Shown here: positions 36,287 through 48,959 of the stretch, piece after piece
Position numbering within the stretch: position 1 is the stretch's first letter
Layout: the number at the start of each line of letters is the position of its first letter
Source: Romanomermis culicivorax
Taxonomy: Eukaryota; Nematoda; Enoplea; Mermithida; Mermithidae
Length of the DNA stretch: 64,000 nucleotides
Assembly: GCA_963922205.1 (NCBI GenBank)
Contig: CAWUHX010000014.1
Span: 1,994,889-2,058,888, forward strand
Direction: 5' to 3'
The notes under the pieces: generated by a model
Database searches by the model: none
What the model was told of the DNA's origin: nothing
Seen by the model: only the letters and a program-made list of their open reading frames with translations
Made by a program: the position numbers and the translations under genes

Positions 36287-36882
36287 AGGACCTGGTAGGG
36301 GCTGGATCACATCTTGGAGGGGGTAGCCCCAAAAATTTGTTTTCCGAGGGGAAAACTGTTATGCAGTCGGGGCCTCAGTATGAGACTCAGGCTGCAGAAA
36401 GGTTTTCACCTCCCGTTGGTCGGTTTTGAGGGCCGAGGGATGTTGAGGTGGTCTCAGGTGCACGTGTTCAGCTTCCGGCGTCGGTGCGCAGGCGGTTGGA
36501 CGCAGCGAAAAGTGGCGAAAAGAAAGTGATAAATTTGCATAGGTTTATGCTGCCACTGTTTCGCGTTTTTGGTGTCTTTTTATTATTGTTAAAAAGATTA
36601 CTTTTTATGGAGCATCGCCGCCCTCGACTTAATTATAATATTTTTGTTTATTATTTTTTATTGGCGTCGCCCATCGTCACCCAATACACTTTGGACCTGT
36701 AAGTGTATTGTTTTGTGAGCGTAGAGGTTGGAGTTTATAAGAGTAGGATTGGGGACTTGGGTAGGAGCTCCTGAGGTACGTGCCAAGGTGTTCTGCCTGA
36801 GGTTTAGTGAAAGTTCTGGTGTATATCTGGTGAAACGTCTGGGAGAGTTTGGTGTTTGTTGTTGTTGTTAGCCTGTGGTTAG
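36287..36882. other. unassigned region 5' of the retroelement frame
   Basis: Mixed GC-rich then AT-rich, with short open frames only. It holds a perfect 10-bp inverted repeat CAATACACTT (36682) / AAGTGTATTG (36701) with a 9-nt loop. No 5' LTR of the family at 41363 was found here. Confidence 0.45.
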
Positions 36883-36897
36883 AACTGTTGCTTAATT

Positions 36898-38259
36898 GTG
36901 ACCCCACAGCGGCCTAACACAGTCTGGCCCTGCAAGCAGGTAAACGCATCCAAATTCTTTTACAACCACAAAATCAACCAAACATGCTACAAACTTTTGC
37001 CCATTCTCCTAGGAACCGAACTCATGTTTTCAAATCCAGGAGGCAACGATTTGACCCCTTTTTCACAAACCGTTGACTGCCATCACATGCATGTAGCCCT
37101 TTACAAACAGAATAATACATGGGTCAGTGAAACAGGATCCCCGCATGTCACAAATTTACCTTTAGAAATCGTCTGGAACCAAAATTTCTCCCTTTTCCAT
37201 TTTAATACACCCGCCATTTTTCATGATCAACTTGCAACTATTTCAACCAACTTACTCTTTTTGAAACAATACATTTACAAAACTCACACACTCGAAAACA
37301 TTGTTAAAAAACTCCTCAATTACACTGCCCAAATGTCTCTCAACTCCGATACAGTTTACAATATGATCTCAGGCACTGGTCAAGCAATCGGAAATACCCT
37401 CTCTGGCGCTGGTAAAGGCATAGAACATGTAATAACCCACACCACCCAAAGTCTCACGAACGGATTAAACAATTTACTCAAAGGACCCCTGCAAATCATT
37501 ATCAATCTAGCCATTATTACTGTAGTTATTGCAGGCGTCTTTTATTCCTTTCTGGTCCTTCGAAAATATTTCCCCTCTCCAAAGCACCATGCTACAAACG
37601 AACATGCATACGAAATACCATCAAACAACAGACATTTACATGAGACCATTCCCCCATCATTCGGCCATGCTCTCTTAGAATTAGCTAATCGTCGTGGGGC
37701 ACAAACGCAGCAGAAATACGTCCTTGTCGATATTGATACCCCCCGAACTCCTGCAATCGAACTCATTAATCAAATTCACCAATCTGCATCAAATAAGCCA
37801 CCCCAAAATGTACCTGAGAAACATACCCCTCATATTCCAATCACACTTAACAGCAAATTAATGACAAAAGTCATGATTAACACTGGTGCAGTTTACTCAC
37901 TCATTGATTCCCGAATAGCCCAAATCCTACAGTTAGACATGAAACCCCTGCTAGTCCAAGCAAAAGCAGCAAATAATCTTCCGATTCACTTTGTAGGGAC
38001 CACTTTTGTCACAGTGACAGCCCAAACAATCCAGGAAACAATCATGGTCCATGTCCAAAAAGATTGCACAGCAGACATCCTTCTAGGCAAAAACTTTCTC
38101 AGTCGATTTTCGGAATACACTATCAACAATCAAAAATCTCAGGTCAAATTTGGCAATGTCATACTACCTTGTGACAGCCTAGAATATAGCCCTCTTTCAA
38201 CTCGTGGTGGAACTTATTTGGATGAGAAATTAGAATTACCACCCCGTACAGTAACCTAA
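36898..38259 (+). pseudogene. envelope-like transmembrane segment continuous with aspartic protease
   Basis: A 453-codon frame preceded by ACCCCACAG (possible splice acceptor). Residues about 1-190 contain five N-glycosylation sequons and a Gly-rich stem (ISGTGQAIGNTLSGAGKGIE). A strongly hydrophobic helix at about 196-224 ends in a basic stop-transfer (LRKYF), which is the layout of a viral-type fusion glycoprotein C-terminus. After a linker comes a retropepsin: the active-site motif at residue 328 reads INTGA instead of DTGA (AAC at 37879-37881), and the flap-side motif DILLGKNFL is intact. Catalytic Asp to Asn should inactivate the protease. The frame ends at TAA 38257-38259 but continues in the same phase into RT. 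No proline-rich gag or zinc knuckle is present. The envelope identity rests on topology, not on a recognised family. Confidence 0.7.
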
Positions 38260-39954
38260 TTTACTCTCCCCTTGCCCAAATCGTACCTACAAGTTAAACA
38301 GCTCGAATTTACTCCGAAACCCAAGCAGAATCCCAAAGTCCATTTCACAGCTTGTATCTCGGAAAATCAAAACAGTCACATATGCATATCCGTCCTGAAC
38401 ACACAAGAAACAGCCCGAATTCTTTATCCTGGAACATGCACTGGTACAGTCTCATGTTTCATCCCAAAACAAAATGTTCCCGCTAATCTAACCCCTTCAA
38501 CGCAAAACCAGCCCAACCGTTTTGATACATTCACATGGTTAAAAGAAAATGTTAATTTAGCCTCCAGTGATCTCACAGAAGCAGAAAAAACGCAACTCCT
38601 ACGTGCCCTATCGAAGTATCCTACACTATATGCTAAATCCAAAATGGACGTAGGCAGAACCACCCTCGTTTCACATACAATTGACACCAATGGCTCCCAA
38701 CCCGTACGTAGACAACTTTATCCGACTTCCCCAAAAGAAAAGCAAATCATACAAGCAGAAGTTGAGCAACTCGCAGCAGCAGGTGTCATAAGCCAAAGCG
38801 ATTCCCCATGGTGTACCAATACAGTTTTAGTCCCCAAAAAAGATGGAGGCCATCGTTTATGCATTGATTTTCGAGGTCTAACCAAAGTAACGAAAAAAGA
38901 TACCTACCCCTTACCCCGTATAGACGAAATTCTAGACACCCTCCGTGGAATGAAATATTTCACCTCCCTTGACCAATCCAATGCATATTATTCCATTCCC
39001 ATAGCACAAGCAGACAGAGAAAAAACTGCATTCAATTGCTCAGCCGGCCAGTATCAATTCAATTACCTCCCCTTTGGACTCACCAATGCCCCAGCTACAT
39101 TCCAAAGGTTAATGGATGTTATTCTTTCGGGTCTGCAATGGAACACATGCCTTGTATATCTCAACAATGTTTTGGTATTCGCAGACCCCCATGCCCAAAT
39201 GCTATAACGTTTAGACACTATTCTTGCCCAATTCTCACATGCAGGCCTTAAACTAAACATACAAAAATGCAAATTCTGCCAGCCCCAAGTCCAATACTTA
39301 GGCCACGTCATTTCTCAGCAAGGCATTTCACCAGATCCCCATAAGGTACAGGCCATCTATGACATACTCACACCCAAAAGCTCAAAAGAAGTTAAGTCAT
39401 TCCTTGGCCTACCCTCGTATTATCGCAGATTCATCCCAAATTGCTCTCAAGTTTCTAGCCCACTCACATCGCTACTCAAAAAGAATTCGGAATTTTCCTG
39501 GGGCCCTGAACAGCAAAACGCATTCACCAAGCTAAAAGAATTACTCATTCATGCCCCAATACTGCAGCATCCCGATTTCACAAAACCATTTATACTGCAA
39601 ACTGACGCCTCAAAACTTGGAATCCAGGCCATTCTCAGTCAGCTAGATAGCAAAGGTCAGGATCGCCCCATTGCTTTTGGGAGTCGAACACTAAAACCCG
39701 CAGAACGCAACTACCCAATCACTGAGTTGGAAACCCTTGCAGTAGTCGAATTTGTCAAGTATTTCCGCCCCTACCTTTTCCAGCAACATGTTATTGTACA
39801 CACTGACCATACAGCAGTTTAGGCAGTCTTACAAAAGAAAAACCCCTCCCCTTGCATTGCCCATTGGGGATTAGCCCTCTCTGGTATTCAGCTAGACATT
39901 CGCCCTAAGAAAGGCACTGCTAACCGCAACGCAGATGCAGTTTCTCGATTCCTC
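38260..39954 (+). pseudogene. reverse transcriptase and RNase H (gypsy type)
   Basis: RT motifs: SPWCTNTVLVPKKDGGHRLC, LTKVTKKDTYPLPRIDE, SLDQSNAYYSIP (first Asp intact), YLPFGLTNAPATFQRLM, then YLNN at 39157-39168 where YLDD is expected (both catalytic Asp replaced by Asn). A TAA at 39205-39207 interrupts just after; LGHVISQQGI and the connection domain follow in frame. RNase H carries FILQTDASKLG, ITELETLAVV and HTDHTAV, then a TAG at 39820-39822 where Trp is usual. It would copy element RNA into DNA if intact; as read it is dead. Confidence 0.93.
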
Positions 39955-41331
39955 TTGCAGACAGCAAAGCAATCCTTTGATATTGAGCAGTTAGAAACCC
40001 GCCCCGAAATATCCACTATCAATTCGGTTTTGGAAGCTAAAGCAACTGAACATGAGGAGCAACAGAAAAATTTCGCCGAACTCCAACGCAATGATCCAAC
40101 TGTCAAAAGTATTTTAGCAAAAATCGCCCAAAAACACCCCCTTACTCTGATCAAATTCGCAGTGCATCAAAACATCCTCTTTCGTATAGTCGACAAGCAA
40201 GCAAAACTATACATTCCCAAGTCACAAGTCCAGCATCTCATCGCCTCACATCATGACAGCAAATTCACAGGTCATTTTGCTGCCCGAGAAACTTTACACT
40301 TGCTCAGACAAAAATATTTTTGGCCCCAAATGAGCCGTGATATCAAACATTACTGCAAAACTTGCCACCCATGCCAGACACAGAAAGCCCTCCGACACAA
40401 GGTGCATGCAAATTTGGTACGAATTCAGCCGACTGGCCCATTTGATAGAGTCGGTGTTGATTGCATGGGACCGTTACCCCTCACTGAAGATGGCAACCGA
40501 TTCATTGTCATTTTCATCGATTATTTCACAAAGTATGTAGAGGCATTCCTGACCCCTGACATCACTGCAGCCACTATCGCCAAATTATTTGTAACCAAAA
40601 TTGTTTGCCGTCATGGGTCCCCAAAAATCATCCATTGTGATCGTGGCTCCGATTTTGTATCCAATCTCTTCTCACGCATCACCAGTTTATGCAATACTCA
40701 GAAAATTCATACCACCCCATATCATCCCATTGCCAATGGGGAAGTTGAGCGTTGCAACCAAACCCTAGCCACCCGTATCCGCATGTACATCAATTCAAAT
40801 CACACCGATTGGGATACTTATCTCCCATATGCTGTTTTTTCGATCAATATTCATAAAAATGATAGCACTTCGTATCCCCCATTTGAATTACTCCACGGTA
40901 GGCAAGCTAATCTGCTGTCAGACGCAGCCTTAAACTTTTTCCCCACGTCCTACATGGTTGATCTAGACGATTACGCCCTTCCTGTAAAATCGCATTTTAC
41001 AGAAGCACTCTCAACCGTGCAGAACAGTTTGCAAAAAGCCCAAGCCCACTACACCCGTCAGTATAACAAGCATGCTCAGAACATACACTACAAGGCACGT
41101 GATCTTATTCTCTACAAGAATCATTCGTGTAAACAAGGGCTGACTCCCAAATTCCTCCCTCGCCAAAACAGGCCCTATACAGTTACCAATTTCATGTACC
41201 CCAACGTTACACTCAAACACCCCCATAAGAATATTACATTTACGGTGCATGTAAACGAGACAACCCCTTTCTACCCTCAGAAAGCAACTATCGAATCTAC
41301 CCCCACCCCTCTTCAACCTCGAAAGCCTTGA
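39955..41331 (+). CDS. gypsy-type integrase (C-terminal part of the pol frame)
   Basis: Continuous with the pol frame. It shows an HHCC zinc-binding region (HHDSKFTGHF...YCKTCHPCQ) and a DDE core with VDCMGPLP (D), IHCDRGSDF (D) and NGEVERCNQTL (E) all present. A basic C-terminal domain (NKHAQNIHYKARDLILYKN) follows, ending at TGA 41329-41331, 18 nt before the polypurine tract. Integrase inserts the cDNA into the host chromosome. No lesion is visible in this part, unlike the protease and RT. Confidence 0.93.
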   Translation: MQTAKQSFDIEQLETRPEISTINSVLEAKATEHEEQQKNFAELQRNDPTVKSILAKIAQKHPLTLIKFAVHQNILFRIVDKQAKLYIPKSQVQHLIASHHDSKFTGHFAARETLHLLRQKYFWPQMSRDIKHYCKTCHPCQTQKALRHKVHANLVRIQPTGPFDRVGVDCMGPLPLTEDGNRFIVIFIDYFTKYVEAFLTPDITAATIAKLFVTKIVCRHGSPKIIHCDRGSDFVSNLFSRITSLCNTQKIHTTPYHPIANGEVERCNQTLATRIRMYINSNHTDWDTYLPYAVFSINIHKNDSTSYPPFELLHGRQANLLSDAALNFFPTSYMVDLDDYALPVKSHFTEALSTVQNSLQKAQAHYTRQYNKHAQNIHYKARDLILYKNHSCKQGLTPKFLPRQNRPYTVTNFMYPNVTLKHPHKNITFTVHVNETTPFYPQKATIESTPTPLQPRKP

Positions 41332-41349
41332 ATGAGGACGTTCAACTCT

Positions 41350-41362
41350 GGAAGGAGGGAAA
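41350..41362 (+). other. polypurine tract
   Basis: GGAAGGAGGGAA lies directly against the first base of the LTR, the usual place for plus-strand priming. Confidence 0.85.
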
Positions 41363-42243
41363 TGTAACGTACCTGCTAAAGCAGTACTGTAAATATGTAG
41401 CATACTGTATGTGAAAGACATTTATTAAATATTATTAATTTTCGTATTTTATCGTCTCAAGGGTGTCTGGGATTCACACCCAAACATTCCTACAAAATTA
41501 CATGAAGTACTTTATTTTGATCCATTCACACCCCGGTAGCCCAATTAAGATGCCCTAATTAATTTGCACAAACGGCAGCTGTTCCCCTAGAACCTACACT
41601 AAACTACACATTCCACAGCTACCGTAATCCCCCGTAAAAATCGTAAACAACACCTGCACACAGTAAAATATGCAGAAGCCCCGCCAGACAGTAGTCTCAA
41701 GTGTAATGGTAGCGAAACATGTGTGTACAGAGAAACTGATACAGGAAGCATGCACAGAAGCACAAAGGTGTGGCCAAGCCCACCGTAGGAAGCAAGCAAA
41801 GCACAGAAAGCATACAGTACCAGGAAAGCATTAGAGAGGCGTAACTAAGTAAGCATAAAAAGCATAGCAGGAAACGACGATTGGCGGAAGAAGATGGACA
41901 GAAGCTCGACCTCCCGCAGCGCCCAGGGAGTGGCCAAAATCGCCGTATAAAAGAAGAAGCAAAGCGTGATTTAGTTAGTTGTTAGATTGTTGTGATCGTT
42001 TCGTTTTGATCCGCGGCTGTTCCCTTATTTGCAAGCAAGCGTCTTCGAAAGCAATGAAACCGTGTCGTGTATTTTTATTTGCAAACAAACGCGCCGTCCG
42101 AATTGTGTATTGTCGACGTTCAAGCGACCGTCGATCGTTCGTATATTATCACCCTGTATTTGTACCACCCGTGCCCCTTTTGTCCCCGCCGTATCGACTG
42201 ATTGGTTAGAAGTAAAGTACCTCACACAAATCTGGACGTTACA
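41363..42243 (+). repeat. 3' LTR
   Basis: Starts TGTAACGT and ends ACGTTACA (perfect 8-bp inverted ends, TG...CA), 881 bp. Two more copies of the family are in the window (3515-3896 inverted, 44427-45297). Confidence 0.93.
41946..41952 (+). promoter_or_regulatory. TATA box of the LTR
   Basis: TATAAAA, also kept at the matching place (about 45018) in the solo LTR, consistent with the U3/R promoter. Confidence 0.55.
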
Positions 42244-44426
42244 ATAAGTAGCATCGGGAATCAGCATTCCCTTGTGAAAATTGGATGTAAAATTTTTTGT
42301 GGGCTTCAAGAAACTCACTTAATGCCAACTATCCAATTCATTTCTTTATTGATTCTTCCTTTTTTGTGTGACTATTATTTTTTTCCTCGTCTCCCTTGAT
42401 TGCTCATGACCCACCACATTGCTTAAGCTTATAAAATAAGGCCGCTTCTTCAAACATGTTGGTTTTTCCATAGTAGATTGAAGTTTTAATTTTCACTTTG
42501 TTCTGATTGAAAAATATGTCCCAAAAGACAAAAAATACTGCTGTGTTTGTTAAAGAAGCACATTGAGACGCTATTTAAATTGACGAAGCACATTAAAACA
42601 TTGAAACGTAGAATACAAAAAAATTACAAAATTGATGAATCAATACACTTGGATAACTAAAGAGGACTATTGATTTTTGTCTCATTCTTGGTACAATAAA
42701 AAACGGCTGTCATGAACAGTTAGCGAGGTGAACTTGCCTAGTTTGAACTTGCCTAGTTTATTTTTCGTCAATGAGTTAAAAATTCCGACAGGAAAATATC
42801 CGAGCAGCTTTGAGAAACTCAAAGCCACATTTCGTCAAGAAAATTGGAAAATTTAGTCGATGAACTGAACATTCTGTCAGCGAAATCTCATCAATGAAAT
42901 TTTCTTCGGAAAACTCAAAAATATATTTCTTGACAACCTCCGCCCACTCTAACTCAAACCCGATTGGGTTGGGTTGGATTTGGGTTTTTTTGCAAGTGTC
43001 GTCGCCCAGACCTGATAATGAAATTCTGGAAGTAAGCGAGCCTCACAGAGCAGTCCCCCAGCTTAGAATTTACTGTTAGATACCACATGCTAGCTAAACT
43101 GATACTACCATTTTTTCCACTATTTTCCCTACAGTAAAACCTTTTCTAAACCGCCAATTTTCTATAACATTTGTTCATATGCATCACCTAATAATTCTGT
43201 TTATATTTGCAAAATTTACACAACCATTCGTTTTGTGTTTTTGTTATCATGTGGCCTTTTTTGGTCAGTTTATGCAGTCCGTTTTTGCTCGTCTTTTTTT
43301 TTATGCTACATTTTCTTCAACGTAATAAAGTTTATGGTGAAATAGCGTCCCTCCTGGTTACGTTTTTTTTAATTCTATTTCGTTTCATTTGCCTTATCCA
43401 TTGGTTATTATTATTATTATTATTTACCAACTTCCACATCAAATTCCGAACCTCCTTCCATCTACATTAATTATTTTATTTCTTTATTTATTTCTTCATG
43501 TTCACCACCCCCAAAATTCGCCAATTTCACACTACTTCCAGTGGCCCGGAAAAGGAGAAACCCTGTTGCAGCCTGTCTCCTGCCACTACTACTCGTTCAT
43601 TTACTTCCTACTGACTGGCAAACTTTATCAAAATTAATATACGAATGAATAATGTCAAAGAAATAAGATGAATCTGTAGCAAATAACCAGGAGTCGGTTT
43701 CTTAAGGCTGATACGAAATATTTCAACTCTAAACTCCGTTTTTGAGGTTTCAGGTTTCCCAACCATTTTTGATTCATTGATGGAATTTCGTCGACAAACA
43801 TTGGTTCATTGACGAATTGATAAATTGTGGCCTGCTGCAACGTGGAAGCTTTTAATTTCAATAGTGTGTCGAAGTGGTTGCTGTATTTTGAATTTTTTCC
43901 TCCTTTTTCGTCTCGCCTATTTGTCTATCCTCTGCATTGCATCTGTTCCACCGCCGGGACATATCGAAAAACATGCCTCAAAATGATGCATCTTCGCTTC
44001 TCTCACAGCTACATGTGGCTGAAGTTTGTTCGACTACTTACCCCAGATTTTATTTGAAGCTTATGCAAATTTGAAAAATGTAAATTTTCCACTATTTTTC
44101 GACAGTTTTTGGCAACTTTTTGACAATTTTTCCCAATTTTTTCCCATCTTTTGACAATCTGTAATAATTTTTTAATTCTACGTAAAAAAAGGGAAAATCG
44201 AATTGGTAAATGCTAAGTTTTTTTATATCAAAACATAGGAAAAAAATTTAAAAAAAAAATAAAAAGGTAGGAAAGGTTAACAAACATTCGATGGTCGGAG
44301 GAGACCAAAAATAGGCATAACCTACAGCGAGAAAAACTCAGTTTAGTTATCGAATCCGAAAAAACTAACAGATTGTGATGGTTGGAGGAAACTAAAAAAT
44401 TGATGTAAAATACAGTAACTAAAACT
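42244..44426. other. unassigned region between the two LTRs
   Basis: AT-rich with scattered short open frames and a TTATTATTATTATTA microsatellite near 43406. No domain, splice pattern or repeat family was recognised. Confidence 0.4.
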
Positions 44427-45297
44427 TGTAACGTACCTGCTAAAGCAGTACTGTAAATATGTAGCATACTGTATGTGATAGACATTTATTGGATATTATT
44501 TTATTTTCACATTTTATCTTCTCAAGGGTGTCTGGGATTCACACCCAAACATTCCTATAAAATTACGTGAAGTACTTTATTTTGATCCGTTCACACCCCG
44601 GTAGCCCAATTAAGATGCCCCAATTAATTTGCACCGGCAGCTGGTCCCCTAGAACCTACGCTAAACTGCACATTCCACGGCTACCATAATCCCCCATAAA
44701 AATTGTAAACAACACCTGCACACAGTAAAATAAGTAAAAGTCCCACCAGACAGTAGTCTCAAGTGCAATGGTAGCGACGGCCCCACAAAACATGTGTATT
44801 CAGAGAAACAGATACAGGAAGCATGCACAGAAGCACAGAGGTGTGGCTAAGCCCACCGTAGGAAGCAAGCAAGACAGGAAAAGCACACAGTACCAGGAAA
44901 GCATTAGAAAGGCGTGACTAAGTAAGCATAAAAGCAAAGCAGGAAGCCATGATTGGCGGAAGAAGATGGACAGAAGCACGACCTCCCGCGACGCCCAGGG
45001 AGTGGCCAAGAACGTTGTATAAAAAGAGAAGCAAAGCATGATTTTGTGACTATTGTAATTCTTCATTTCAAATCCACGGCCGTTCGTTTCTATTTGCAAG
45101 CAACTGTTTTCCAAAGCAGTTAAACCGAGTCATTTTTTATTTGCAAGCAAACATTTCGCCCAATTTTGTGTAGTCGACATTCAAGCAACTGTCGACCATT
45201 CGTTGTATTATTGTAGCCGTTCCGCCCACACCCTGTTTTGTTTGTTGTAACGCCCAATTGGTTAAAGTAAAGTGCTTCACAAAATCTGGTCATTACA
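44427..45297 (+). mobile_element. solo LTR of the same gypsy family
   Basis: Begins TGTAACGTACC and ends ATTACA, and is colinear with 41363-42243. It is flanked by AACT on both sides (44423-44426 and 45298-45301), a 4-bp target duplication. No internal sequence is attached, so it is a recombined single LTR. Confidence 0.92.
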
Positions 45298-46361
45298 AAC
45301 TAACTTTCGTAACTCTAATGCAAATCAAGGTATCAAAAACACAGAAGATCAACAAATGCTAATGGTGGAAAGGAGCCAAACTTTGGTCTGGACAAGCCAA
45401 AGCTTTTTGTAACTAAAAGAGCAAAACAATGAAAAAAAAGTTGGTCTGGTGTAAGCTTCAGTACCTTATGGAAATTGAACTAGCCCATCAACCAAAAATA
45501 GCTGGCTTATACATGGTCAACAATAGGTAAAGAAAAAAGGTGAGAACAGATTGCTCCAAACGGTTCTATCAAATAAATTTTTTGCAGTTGACACGACCTA
45601 AACGTCAACAAATGGACAGCCAGGGTTGAAAGTGTAAAAAGTTTCCATTTTTGAGTCATGTAAAGCAGTGCCAAGTTGGGAAAACTGTCAATGTTTTCGT
45701 CTCTGCACAAGTGAAATGAGAGCTTATCTATAGTCTGTTTTTTCCAAATAATATTTTTCTGTAAATAGTTGAAAGCAGGTGCTACATGTGCTGCATAAGT
45801 TCAACACAATTTTTCAAATTACTGTAGGAGAAGAAATTTTTGAGGATTTGATAGTTTTGGCGAAAGTACACACTTTAGACTGCCAAATTGGATATAAATA
45901 TCAGCCTCAATTGTTCGAATAGCTGATAAATAAGAAAATAATCCAGATTTTTTAGAGAAAAGCTCTGTTCTGCTTGTTCCTTGAGTAGAGCAGGAAAAAA
46001 GGTTGTGTAATAGAAATCATGATTTACTCAATTTCAGGGAGAATTTAAATTCATGAAACTTTTAGCATAAATTTATTTTGTTTATTATTAAAGTGAACAA
46101 AATTTAACGAAAAAATTGCAATTATTTTTATTCTGTTTTTATTTCCAAAGAATATTACACTTGAATGACCTTACCATTCTTTTTCATATTGTTTTCTCAT
46201 TTTTGTCAAGGAATAAGTTTTCTGCATATCTACACAAAAAAATACCAAAAAGGATCCGTTTTATTCAACCTTTGTGGATCATTGAGCTATATTAATATGA
46301 ATAAACAACTTCGAACTGTTGCAAATTATCTGCCTTTCAGAGAGCGCCCTTCCCGTTGCTC
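45298..46361. other. unassigned intergenic region
   Basis: AT-rich; nothing recognisable on either strand. Confidence 0.35.
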
Positions 46362-46432
46362 AATAGGCTCAGTTGGTTAGAGCCTGCAGACAGTAGCGGC
46401 GATTTCCTGGTTCGCCCCAAACTGAGCCTATT
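46362..46432. repeat. hairpin with tRNA-like boxes
   Basis: Perfect 13-bp inverted ends AATAGGCTCAGTT / AACTGAGCCTATT. Inside are an A-box-like GGCTCAGTTGGTTAGAGCC and a damaged B-box GGTTCGCCCC. It is too symmetric for a normal tRNA; a tRNA-derived hairpin is likely. Confidence 0.5.
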
Positions 46433-46551
46433 TCTGATAACGCAAGCAAGGGAAAAAGATGCATCAACACTGTTGGCCCCTGATGATCCTGTTGTGTGGG
46501 TCAGTAGGTTTATCCTTCACTGGCGGCCCACACATACAATGTAGTGGTTGA

Positions 46552-47311
<760 letters not shown>

Positions 47312-47481
47312 CTCACATTGTAAAAATTATGTAAAAAAAAACGTTGTGCGTCGAAAGCGGTTAGTTCGAGTCAAAATTCGTGTTGCGCTGTGAATTTAGA
47401 GAAATTTCAGTCGATTTTAAATCGAAACATTTACGATTGTTGAAGGAAAAAAGTAAAAAATTTTTTGCCAGCCTGTTCAAC

Positions 47482-48121
47482 TCACTCGCAGTTTTTCACT
47501 ATACACGAGATAGTGCTCAAATTTTCGACGGATGATTTTTTGCACATCATTCCGCAGTTCTTTGAGAGGTAGCTTCGAACTTGTAGCATACATTCGAATT
47601 CCTTGGAGTCTCCTGTAATAGAACGAAATATATCGAGAAAATGTCACAAACTTTCCACTTTACCCTGATTATTGTTCAATAGCTGACATTCGCGTATAGA
47701 TGAGAAATAATCCACGAACGCCTTCCTATTATTGGTTTCAGGCATGGAATTGGCGCACTTCAAAAACTTTCCAATTTCCCTGAGATGATATTATGAAATA
47801 TGAGTCATTTTTGACAAAACTCAATTGGTCTTACGTGCAATAACGATCTATCTCTTCTTTTTCCATAAATGTGTCAGTATCATTCTGCCAAGTAGTCCTC
47901 AAATGGGACACTGAATCGTTCAAAAAGCAAAATGTGAATACTGGATCTGACAAAATGCTCCTTAAATACAATGGCCACTGTTGAACAGGAGTCATATGAT
48001 GAGCATGAGCAAGTATAAATGATGCAGTATGTCTTTCCTTGTCAGTTATCATGGGAAACACTGCACTATAAAATGCACGACACTTGCTTTTATTAGCATG
48101 CATCTCGTTGTAACGTTCCAA
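47482..48121 (-). CDS. cysteine-rich protein, three compact exons, function unknown
   Basis: Exons on minus: 48121-47835, 47779-47664, 47612-47482, with introns of 55 and 51 bp. Donors are C/GTAAGA and CAGG/GTAAAG and acceptors TCTCAG and TTACAG. Phases agree at both joins (2+1 and 1+2) and the frame ends at TGA 47482-47484. The product is charged, with about eleven Cys spread along it, such as KCRAF, FCFLN, RYC, KCANS, REC and the cluster KNCGMMCKK. The true 5' start is unresolved: the frame is open slightly upstream of 48121, and no signal peptide or clear upstream acceptor was found. The Cys layout recalls nematode secreted DUF19-type proteins, but no diagnostic motif is seen. Confidence 0.6.
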
Positions 48122-48959
48122 GCAAGGTGGAATTGTAGAATTTAAAAGATGACGGTGTCAAATTATTACGAAAAGACTCCACTGACCCAGTCGATAGTTT
48201 CATGATATATGTATGTGTCGAGGAATTTTTCTAGTTGCTCCTATGAGGAAAACCAGAAAAAACTTCGCATAAAAAAATATTTTTGCAGGGACAAATGAAG
48301 TTGATTTTTAAAAATTGATGAAGTTACAATAGGTAATTGCTATGTTTGTTTGCAGAGGCAGACTTACTCATTTAACTTTTTTTTCAGCAGTAACTGTAGG
48401 CTACTGATATACACATATCAGAAGCTGATAAGGAGTGCTCTGAAGATTTCAAGTCCTCCAAGCAACCTAACTTTTGTGTAATTTTAAGTACCTAAAATTG
48501 AGTGGGATTCTATATCAGAAACCACATCAAGCAGGTTTGCTATGCTCAATAGTTTATTTAATTTTAATTTTTTTTCGCCTGATGTTTCAATTTTGATGAT
48601 GATGACAATAATCTATGAAACTGCATTTAAAATACTCAGTCGCAGCATTTTCTTATAGATAATAACAATAAATGCATCAGAGGATTACGTGATTAACCAT
48701 AGAAGCAGTCCTACTAATACGGCAAGAATTTCTCGGTTTCTGAACTATATACTATACATGCAGACAAAAATTCGTGGTTCCTTCAGTACAGTCATGAATA
48801 AAATCCCTGTATCATTATTATCAGTTGTGGTAGATTACCGTTCTCAATGAATCCAGACTTTAGTGGTTCAATATAAATTTTTTTCAACATATCTCATCAC
48901 CATGATCTGACCCTGATCAACATAATGTGAATATCTGACTTACCGTAAAATAGTGTCAC

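Larger units (their letters stand above)
36883..42243 (+). mobile_element. Ty3/gypsy-like retroelement, 5' end missing
   Basis: One reading frame runs 36883-41331 with only three internal stops (38257, 39205, 39820) and no frameshift. It is followed by a polypurine tract (41350-41362) and an 881-bp LTR. Order: envelope-like transmembrane segment, protease, RT, RNase H, integrase. No 5' LTR, primer-binding site or clear gag was seen. Confidence 0.9.

Noticed and set aside
35700-36880. 5' LTR of the gypsy-like element
   Set aside because: No TGTAACGT start, no similarity to the 881-bp LTR, and no primer-binding site recognised.
36677-36907. Antisense open frames around the retroelement (36677-36907, 37542-37766, 38424-38690, 39888-40154, 41011-41421)
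   Set aside because: Shadows of the pol frame or its flanks with no domain.
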